Shown: one piece after another, positions 1-3,956 of the stretch | Numbering within the stretch: the stretch's first letter is position 1 | How the letters are laid out: each line of letters opens with the position of its first letter | Assembly: GCA_000759655.1 (NCBI GenBank) | Contig: KN174047.1 | Span: forward strand, 9,580 to 15,038 | From: Acidicaldus organivorans | GTDB taxonomy: Bacteria > Pseudomonadota > Alphaproteobacteria > Acetobacterales > Acetobacteraceae | DNA: 5,459 bases | Direction of reading: 5' to 3' | Position numbers and translations under genes: made by a program | Notes under the pieces: generated by a model | Told to the model about the DNA's origin: nothing | What the model saw: only the letters and a program-made list of their open reading frames with translations | The model's database searches: none

Positions 1-876
1 TTCCTTGAACGACTGTTTGCGGTGTTCGAGCGGGGTGTAGTAGTCCATCATCGGCCCGGTCAGCACCGAGAACAGCTTCCACGAGCGCCAGAAAGCGATA
101 TCGATCTTCTTCTGCGCCTCCGCCTTCTTGCCGTTCTCGACCAGGATCTGCACCACCGGCCCGCCGATCTGGGCGTGGCGTGATTCGTCGGTCTGCACGC
201 TCGAGATCAAGCTCGAGAAGGTGTAGTCGCCGGCTTCCGCCGCGTCAGAAGCGAGGCCGAGGAACTGCATGTTGGTGAAGCCGGTCTCGAAGGCGAAGGT
301 GAGCATGATCGCCACCGAGATCGCATCGCGCGTCATCATCATGTCGTCGAAGAAATGACGTGCGGCGATCGCCGCCCATTCATTGGTGTCGTAAGCCTTG
401 TGTGCCCAGTCGAACTGGCGGTCCTTGGGGCAGTGTTCGTGGGGGAAGAAGAGCTGGATCTGGCCGTGGCGGATCTCGTCGAGGCTCCCCAGCGTGGCCA
501 TGTTGCGCATGCCGGGCGCCTTGGAGAAGCGCATCATGCGCGCTTCCGCGGTGGAGGCGGCATATTCGGCCCGCGCGATTGCGCCGTAATGCGCCTTGAG
601 CACGCTGAGCCAGCCCGGATCGGCGTGCTCGAAGAGTTTATTGCGCTCGAGGGCGGCCTTGACCGAATAGGCCCCGGCGTCCTTCTCGCGCTGGATCTTC
701 ACGTACTCGGGGTAGGTCTGCTTATAGGGCTCGTCATAGCTCTCCCATTTTTCGAGCGGCAGCCCGAGGCTTCCGCTGAGCTCAGGCGGAAAGAGCTCGT
801 CCTCGGTGACATATTTCGGCGTCCAGTTGGTCTTCCGTGCGATGTCATACCAGTCCATCCGGTTCAAGAGAGCCAT
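1..876 (-). CDS. tmoA: Diiron aromatic/alkene monooxygenase hydroxylase alpha subunit (TmoA/IsoA-like), 5' part, truncated by window edge
   Basis: This is the catalytic subunit of a soluble four-component monooxygenase, which uses O2 and electrons from a Rieske ferredoxin and reductase to oxidise an aromatic ring or alkene in the cytoplasm. The 292 visible residues start MALLNRMDWYDIARKTNWTP and end QSFKE at base 1; family alpha subunits are about 500 residues, so roughly 200 C-terminal residues are missing. All six carboxylate-bridged diiron ligands are present at the toluene-4-monooxygenase numbering: E104, E134, H137 (DEIRH), E197, E231 and H234 (DESRH). T201, N202 and Q228, known active-site or gate positions in that enzyme, are also conserved. 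From memory, the body is closest to toluene-4-monooxygenase TmoA, while the first 14 residues resemble Xanthobacter alkene monooxygenase. Substrate (toluene, benzene, isoprene or another alkene) is therefore open. The start is fixed by a strong Shine-Dalgarno. The other subunits should lie to the left. The symbol denotes the family only. Confidence 0.93.
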   Translation of the reverse strand, partial: MALLNRMDWYDIARKTNWTPKYVTEDELFPPELSGSLGLPLEKWESYDEPYKQTYPEYVKIQREKDAGAYSVKAALERNKLFEHADPGWLSVLKAHYGAIARAEYAASTAEARMMRFSKAPGMRNMATLGSLDEIRHGQIQLFFPHEHCPKDRQFDWAHKAYDTNEWAAIAARHFFDDMMMTRDAISVAIMLTFAFETGFTNMQFLGLASDAAEAGDYTFSSLISSVQTDESRHAQIGGPVVQILVENGKKAEAQKKIDIAFWRSWKLFSVLTGPMMDYYTPLEHRKQSFKE

Positions 877-881
877 CTCGA

Positions 882-890
882 TCACCTCCG
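882..890 (-). promoter_or_regulatory. Strong ribosome binding site of the monooxygenase gene
   Basis: On the minus strand CGGAGGTGA lies 5-13 bases before the ATG at 876-874, an almost full match to the anti-Shine-Dalgarno sequence. It fixes the start codon and suggests efficient translation. Confidence 0.85.
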
Positions 891-1018
891 TTTGGTTTCG
901 ATGCCCGGTTCGAGGCGCGTGCCCTACCTGGCGGCGTCATGCCACCGCCTTCCGCTATGGTGGTGCACGGGAAGGGTGTCGCGAGAAAAGAAAGGGTGAG
1001 AGGGAAGCGAAGGAGGGA

Positions 1019-1052
1019 GGGGCGCTGAGCCGGCGGGCTTTCTCTCAGCCCC
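1019..1052 (-). other. Hairpin in the predicted monooxygenase leader
   Basis: In minus-strand RNA the arm at 1052-1044 (GGGGCTGAG) pairs with 1029-1019 (CTCAGCGCCCC), leaving a two-base bulge and a 14-base loop. It lies within the ~255-base leader expected from the sigma-54 promoter. The flanks (about 986-1018 and 1053-1080) are purine-rich on one side and pyrimidine-rich on the other and could lengthen the stem imperfectly. No U-run follows directly, so it is not a classic terminator. A role in leader stability or attenuation is only a possibility. Confidence 0.35.
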
Positions 1053-1140
1053 TTCCGTCTTTCTTCTGCTCTCCCGCATCGACGAACCTCCCCGTTTTTG
1101 CGCTGCAACATAGAGCGCCCTTTGCCAGCGCGGAGAGTTA

Positions 1141-1157
1141 AGCAAAGCCCGTGCCAG
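1141..1157 (-). promoter_or_regulatory. Sigma-54 (-24/-12) promoter of the monooxygenase operon
   Basis: Read on the minus strand the site is CTGGCACG-GGCT-TTGCT, matching every conserved position of the RpoN consensus YTGGCACG-N4-TTGCW, including the invariant GG (1155-1154) and GC (1143-1142) with correct spacing. It points toward the monooxygenase gene; transcription should begin near 1130, giving a leader of about 255 bases. Sigma-54 promoters require an AAA+ enhancer-binding activator. In aromatic degradation these are XylR, DmpR and TbuT-type proteins, which fits the gene downstream and the palindromes upstream. No activator gene lies in this window. Confidence 0.87.
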
Positions 1158-1160
1158 ACC

Positions 1161-1197
1161 CGCTAAAATTCTCGATAAAATTCGTTAAAAAATTTTT
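1161..1197. promoter_or_regulatory. A/T-rich tract between activator sites and sigma-54 promoter, possible DNA-bending (IHF) region
   Basis: This 37-base stretch is dominated by A and T runs in an otherwise GC-rich region, and sits just upstream of the -24 box. Promoters of the Pu/Po type commonly have an IHF site or intrinsic bend here that loops the activator onto RNA polymerase. The best IHF-like match, on the minus strand at 1177-1165 (TATCGAGAATTTT), deviates from WATCAANNNNTTR at two positions and lies closer to the promoter than usual. Curvature is as likely as an IHF site. Confidence 0.35.
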
Positions 1198-1293
1198 CCG
1201 CGCCGACTCAAGCGCTTCGCCCGCGTCTCATTTTCGCGCCAGAATGAAATGGCTTTTGTCCATGGGACAGACCGGCGTGCCGACGCCACGCCG

Positions 1294-1309
1294 TTTTCCA
1301 ATTGGTGAA
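1294..1309. promoter_or_regulatory. Proximal candidate activator site (UAS) for the sigma-54 promoter
   Basis: TTTTCCAATTGGTGAA has a perfect CCAATTGG core (1298-1305) and matches 11 of 16 positions of the XylR-type palindrome TTGATCAATTGATCAA as I recall it. Its centre is about 170 bases upstream of the predicted start and 31 bases (close to three helical turns) from the distal site. The match alone is modest; the spacing supports it. Confidence 0.5.
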
Positions 1310-1324
1310 ATCTCGATTTCAGGC

Positions 1325-1340
1325 TTGATCATTTGATAAA
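1325..1340. promoter_or_regulatory. Distal candidate activator site (UAS), XylR/DmpR/TbuT-like
   Basis: TTGATCATTTGATAAA matches 14 of 16 positions of the recalled XylR-family palindrome TTGATCAATTGATCAA. It is centred about 200 bases upstream of the predicted sigma-54 start, within the range where enhancer-binding proteins act by DNA looping. XylR- and DmpR-controlled promoters typically carry two such sites spaced by whole helical turns, as seen here. The regulator itself is not visible. Confidence 0.62.
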
Positions 1341-1460
1341 AAATCTCGATAAAAGATATCGGCGAGACCCCTCCCTCTGTCCGCTTGCCACCCCGCGTTA
1401 TCCCTGCCCCCGTCCCGCTTGACCTCCATCTGCCGCTCGGCAAGGCTTGACCCTTTGCGA

Positions 1461-1494
1461 GACCCCCTACCTTGCCGGACCCCCCACCTTGCCT
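1461..1494. repeat. Two-copy 17-bp tandem repeat upstream of the DMT transporter
   Basis: Units GACCCCCTACCTTGCCG (1461-1477) and GACCCCCCACCTTGCCT (1478-1494) are identical at 15 of 17 positions and abut exactly; a truncated third copy (GATCCC) follows. They end about 35 bases before the transporter start. No function can be assigned. Confidence 0.6.
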
Positions 1495-1529
1495 GATCCC
1501 ATGCGCCGCCGCCTTTTCCGTTTTCCCGG

Positions 1530-2441
1530 ATGAAACTCTGGATCCTCTTCACCCTCGCCGCCGCCCTCGCCCAGACCTGGCGGACGGCGCTCCAGCAGCG
1601 GCTGCGCGCCGAGCTCTCGGTCAACGCCACCGCTTTCGTCCGCTTCGCCTTCGGCATCCCCTTCGGCCTCGCCCTCCTCGCCGCCGCCATCGCCTTCGAG
1701 GGAACGCTGCCATCACCCCCCACCCCCGCCTTCCTCCTCGATTGCGCGCTCGCCGGCGCGCTGCAGATCATCGGCACCAATCTCCTCATCCTCGCCTTCG
1801 GCTTCCGCAGCTTCGCGGTGGGGAGCGCTTATGCCAAAACGGAAGGCCTGCAGACGGCGCTGCTCGCCTGGGCGATCGCCGGCGAGACGCTGCATCCCAT
1901 CGCCTGGGCGGGGATCCTGCTCGGCGCGGCGGGCGTGCTGATCCTCTCGCTCGCCGGCGAGCGGCTCGGCTGGCGCGGCCTGCTCCGCGCCACCTTCCAA
2001 CCCGCCGCGCTCTGCGGGCTCGGCACCGGCGCCTGCTTCGCCCTCGTCTCGGTGCTGATCAAATGGGCCAATCTCGCCCTCCACGGCCCCCATCCCATCC
2101 TGCAGGCGCTCTATGCGCTGGTGGTGACCAATACGTTCCAGACCCTGATGCAGGGGGGGTTCATGGCCTGGCGCGAGCCCGCCTCGCTGGTCTCCGCCCT
2201 GCGCCGCTGGCGGCGGACGATGTGGGTGGGCGCGCTTTCCGCTTGGGGTTCGGGGTGCTGGTTCTCCGCCTTCGCCCTCGCCCCCGTAGGGCTGGTGCGC
2301 TCGCTCGGCCAGATGGAGGTGCCGATCATCCTCCTTTTCAGCCATTTCTACCTCAAGGAACGGCTGAAGGGGAGCGACGCGCTCGGCCTCTTCACGGTGG
2401 CCGCCGGTGTGGTGCTGGTGCTCCTGGGAGCTCAAGGGTAA
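1530..2441 (+). CDS. DMT-superfamily EamA-type inner-membrane transporter
   Basis: The 303-residue product is very hydrophobic and fits the usual ~300-residue, ten-helix drug/metabolite transporter plan made of two EamA repeats. Hydrophobic segments lie roughly at residues 3-18, 37-56, 69-91, 106-118, 123-142, 158-177, 190-207, 231-250, 261-274 and 283-301. The first repeat ends with GETLHPIAWAGILLGAAGVL (119-138) and the second with a matching block around 276-300 (KERLKGSDALGLF, then AAGVVLVLLG); such E-(R/T)-L plus GxxLGxAGVxL blocks are typical of the family. Members export amino acids, metabolites or drugs, so the substrate cannot be named. ATG at 1530 opens the hydrophobic N-terminus but has no good Shine-Dalgarno, so the start is less certain. 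It is divergent from the monooxygenase and convergent with ssrA, hence probably monocistronic. Confidence 0.88.
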   Translation: MKLWILFTLAAALAQTWRTALQQRLRAELSVNATAFVRFAFGIPFGLALLAAAIAFEGTLPSPPTPAFLLDCALAGALQIIGTNLLILAFGFRSFAVGSAYAKTEGLQTALLAWAIAGETLHPIAWAGILLGAAGVLILSLAGERLGWRGLLRATFQPAALCGLGTGACFALVSVLIKWANLALHGPHPILQALYALVVTNTFQTLMQGGFMAWREPASLVSALRRWRRTMWVGALSAWGSGCWFSAFALAPVGLVRSLGQMEVPIILLFSHFYLKERLKGSDALGLFTVAAGVVLVLLGAQG

Positions 2442-2476
2442 GGGGATCAGGGGTAAGGGAATTCGGGGGTAAGGGG
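2436..2476. repeat. Degenerate three-copy 15-16-bp repeat spanning the transporter stop codon
   Basis: The motif GGGTAAGGG recurs with its TAA at 2439, 2454 and 2470, in units resembling GGGTAAGGGGATCAG. The first TAA is the transporter's stop; the second is in the same frame and would serve as a backup stop. The GGGATCAGG part resembles the reverse complement of the repeat upstream of the gene. Confidence 0.55.
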
Positions 2477-2481
2477 ATGAT

Positions 2482-2512
2482 GACGCGCCCCGCCCGGAGG
2501 GGGCGGCGCGTC
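2482..2512. terminator. Strong GC hairpin after the transporter gene, possible terminator
   Basis: GACGCGCC (2482-2489) pairs perfectly with GGCGCGTC (2505-2512), and inside it GCCC (2492-2495) pairs with GGGC (2501-2504) across a two-base bulge, with a five-base loop. No T-run follows on the plus strand, so it could act as an RNA 3'-end stabiliser or a Rho-associated end rather than a classic intrinsic terminator. It separates the transporter from the convergent ssrA gene. Confidence 0.45.
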
Positions 2513-2538
2513 CTCGGTTGGGTGCGGGTTTGGGGCGG

Positions 2539-2578
2539 AAAAAACGAAGTGGGGGGCTTCTGTTGCCCGGTGCCCCCC
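2539..2578 (-). terminator. Hairpin plus T-run at the 3' end of ssrA
   Basis: On the minus strand GGGGGGC (2578-2572) pairs with GCCCCCC (2557-2551), seven base pairs around a 14-base loop, followed six bases later by six T's (2544-2539). This has the form of an intrinsic terminator. The hairpin may also belong to the 3' part of the tmRNA coding piece, so the two features probably overlap. Confidence 0.6.
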
Positions 2579-2820
2579 GAACCGCGCTTACCGCTTAGGC
2601 CGCGGCAGCGAGCGCCATGTTGTCGTTGGCACTTTTGGAATGGCCCGATGACGGCGGTACCATGCCGGGCGAAAGGTGCGTCTTTATTGCGCGTGTCGAA
2701 CCTGTGTCGCCCCCCTTGGTGGAGGCGCCGGGCACTGCCCCCGGGTCCACGTCGCCTATTCCACGCACCGTTTATCGCCATAGCCGGAAGGGTTGCCCCT
2801 TCGGCACCTTACGATGTAGG
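2551..2820 (-). ncRNA. ssrA: Circularly permuted two-piece tmRNA (alphaproteobacterial type)
   Basis: tmRNA, with SmpB, frees stalled ribosomes and adds a degradation tag. In this permuted gene the acceptor piece comes first. It ends in CGCCTCC-A-CCA (2727-2717), preceded by a T-arm with stem CCGGG/CCCGG and the atypical loop GGCAGTG. Two bases later the coding piece starts GGGGGCG (2714-2708). The two ends form a 7-bp acceptor stem with the G3-U70 wobble that marks alanine acceptors. Next comes GGTTCGACA, close to the conserved GGATTCGAC after the 5' acceptor strand. ACGCACC (2681-2675) can pair with GGTGCGT of the acceptor piece (2769-2763), joining the pieces as helix P2. The tag follows at 2630. 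In the acceptor piece a hairpin with GCAA loop (about 2803-2783) is enclosed by ATCG/CGAT. Outer ends are approximate. The gene is convergent with the transporter and divergent from thyX. Confidence 0.92.
2595..2630 (-). other. tmRNA tag-peptide reading frame (ANDNMALAAAA, stop)
   Basis: The codons GCC AAC GAC AAC ATG GCG, then CTC GCT GCC GCG GCC TAA, encode an 11-residue tag. The ANDN start is the alphaproteobacterial form and the hydrophobic, Ala-rich C-terminus is what ClpXP-type proteases recognise. GCC is the likely resume codon, preceded by AAAAGT. The tag is short and, apart from the Asp, uncharged, lacking the Glu-Glu often seen mid-tag in relatives. Confidence 0.88.
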
Positions 2821-2832
2821 CAGCGCCGCTTC

Positions 2833-2859
2833 GCTTGAAAAGGGGCGGGCTTGAAAAGG
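2833..2859. repeat. Direct repeat GCTTGAAAAGG x2 in the ssrA-thyX divergent interval
   Basis: GCTTGAAAAGG occurs at 2833-2843 and again at 2849-2859, a 16-base period. It lies just upstream of ssrA and about 80 bases before thyX, where promoters for both should sit. The TTGAAA cores look like -35 elements on the plus strand, but no convincing -10 follows at 16-18 bases. A tandem regulator site is the alternative. Confidence 0.4.
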
Positions 2860-2927
2860 AGCGGGGCGGACCACGGCCCGCAGAGAAGGCTCGCCGAGGG
2901 ACCCGGGCTCGGCTAGATCAGGGGATG

Positions 2928-2933
2928 AGGAGG
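2928..2933 (+). promoter_or_regulatory. Ribosome binding site deciding the thyX start
   Basis: AGGAGG lies six bases before the ATG at 2940. It would fall inside the gene if the upstream in-frame ATGs at 2925 or 2835 were used, so 2940 is preferred. Confidence 0.75.
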
Positions 2934-2939
2934 ACGAGG

Positions 2940-3863
2940 ATGAGCGAGACCCGCCGCAAGATGACCCCCCGCGTCGAACGGCCGCGCGTCGCCGAACTCG
3001 AGGCGATGCTCGGCGTGCCCATCCCCGTCCTCGATCACGGCTTCGTGCGCGTCATCGACTACATGGGCGATGACGGGGCGATCGTGCAGGCGGCGCGCGT
3101 CTCCTACGGGCGGGGAACCAAGACCCCCTCCGCCGACGAGGCGCTAATCCGCTATCTGATGCGGCACCGGCACACCTCGCCCTTCGAGATGTGCGAGATC
3201 AAGCTCCACGTCAAATTGCCGATCTTCGTCGCCCGGCAGTGGATCCGCCACCGCACCGCCAACGTCAACGAATACTCAGCCCGCTACTCGATCCTCTCCC
3301 GCGAGTTTTACGTCCCCGACCCCGCCCATATCGCCGCCCAGTCGGAAACCAACCGCCAAGGCCGCGACGTGCACCCCCTCGCCCCCGAGGAGGCGGAGGC
3401 AGCGCGCCGCCTGATCGCCGAGAGCGCCGAACGCGCTTTCGTCACCTATTTCACCCTGCTCAACGAGCGGGAGGACGGAGAGACGCTCGATTACAGCCGC
3501 TCCGGCATCGCCCGCGAGCTCGCCCGCGTCACCCTGCCGCTCTCCACCTACACCGAGTGGTACTGGAAGATCGATCTCCACAACCTCTTCCACTTCCTCG
3601 CCCTGAGGGCCGACCCGCACGCCCAATACGAGATCCGCGCCTATGCCGAGGCGATCGGCGGGAGCGTCGCCCGCTGGGTGCCGATGGCCTGGCGCGCCTT
3701 CGTCGATTACCGGCTCGACGCGGTGACCCTCTCCGGCCCAGCGATGGCGGTGTTGCGACGCTGGCTCGCCGGTGAGACGGTCACGGAAGAAGAGAGCGGG
3801 CTGGGCCGGCGCGAATGGCGGGAGCTCTGCACCTTCTTTCGAAAAAATATACATAAGGATTGA
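2940..3863 (+). CDS. thyX: Flavin-dependent thymidylate synthase ThyX
   Basis: ThyX makes dTMP from dUMP with methylene-tetrahydrofolate, FAD and NADPH, replacing ThyA in DNA precursor synthesis. The 307-residue product carries the family signature RHR-X7-S at residues 103-113 (RHRTANVNEYS). Further conserved blocks are AARVSYGRGTK (51-61), a histidine-rich RHRHTSPFE (75-83), ARELARVTLP (191-200) and the C-terminal NLFHFLALR (215-223). Length is normal for alphaproteobacterial members, which are longer than the ~220-residue Thermotoga enzyme. The start at 2940 is set by AGGAGG six bases upstream; an in-frame extension to 2835 would run through Arg/Gly-rich residues unlike the family. It is divergent from ssrA. 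The next gene begins 93 bases downstream on the same strand, so co-transcription is possible. The end of the gene is unusually A/T-rich (codons for RKNIHKD). Confidence 0.96.
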   Translation: MSETRRKMTPRVERPRVAELEAMLGVPIPVLDHGFVRVIDYMGDDGAIVQAARVSYGRGTKTPSADEALIRYLMRHRHTSPFEMCEIKLHVKLPIFVARQWIRHRTANVNEYSARYSILSREFYVPDPAHIAAQSETNRQGRDVHPLAPEEAEAARRLIAESAERAFVTYFTLLNEREDGETLDYSRSGIARELARVTLPLSTYTEWYWKIDLHNLFHFLALRADPHAQYEIRAYAEAIGGSVARWVPMAWRAFVDYRLDAVTLSGPAMAVLRRWLAGETVTEEESGLGRREWRELCTFFRKNIHKD

Positions 3864-3882
3864 TTTTTTACAAAAAGTAATC
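3862..3882. other. A/T-rich imperfect palindrome overlapping the thyX stop
   Basis: The 21-base stretch starts GATT and ends AATC, with T-run facing A-run around ACAAA; eight pairs form with one mismatch and one G-U. It stands out in GC-rich surroundings. It could be an operator or promoter element for the aminotransferase, or a weak terminator for thyX. None of these is established. Confidence 0.3.
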
Positions 3883-3901
3883 TCCCGGCATCCGTCTTTG
3901 T

Positions 3902-3915
3902 CCTTGCCAGCAAGG
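3902..3915. promoter_or_regulatory. Palindrome CCTTGC-CA-GCAAGG upstream of the aminotransferase
   Basis: CCTTGC and GCAAGG are perfect inverted repeats around a two-base centre, ending 41 bases before the aminotransferase ATG. This is the size and position of a repressor operator. TTGCCA within it, with TAAAGC 17 bases on (3928-3933), is a poor sigma-70-like pair. Function is inferred from symmetry and position only. Confidence 0.3.
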
Positions 3916-3956
3916 GTTGCAATCGCCTAAAGCCTGCTCTGAGCGGAGGGAAGATC

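Noticed and set aside
355..999. Plus-strand 214-codon open frame
   Set aside because: It is antisense to the monooxygenase, whose protein matches a known family with all catalytic residues; high GC makes such shadow frames common.
845..1145. Two minus-strand frames (73 and 88 codons) in the monooxygenase leader
   Set aside because: Arg/Pro/Ser-rich low-complexity translations, no good ribosome site, no recognisable domain; one overlaps the monooxygenase start out of frame.
1319..1789. 156-codon minus-strand frame upstream of and into the transporter
   Set aside because: Runs through the activator sites and antisense to the transporter; basic low-complexity composition without a recognisable domain.
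2392..2838. Small frames on both strands in the transporter-thyX interval
   Set aside because: They overlap ssrA, and their translations follow tmRNA structure rather than protein constraints.
1472..2854. 460-codon plus-strand frame over the transporter and ssrA
   Set aside because: Arg/Pro-rich translation in the +1-shifted frame; the transporter frame has clear EamA repeats, and the tail runs across the tmRNA gene.
2835..2939. N-terminal extension of ThyX from the upstream ATG at 2835
   Set aside because: The extra 35 residues are Arg/Gly-rich and unlike the family, and AGGAGG at 2928-2933 positions the start at 2940.
3276..3854. 192-codon minus-strand frame antisense to thyX
   Set aside because: Shadow of the thyX codon bias; no recognisable motifs.
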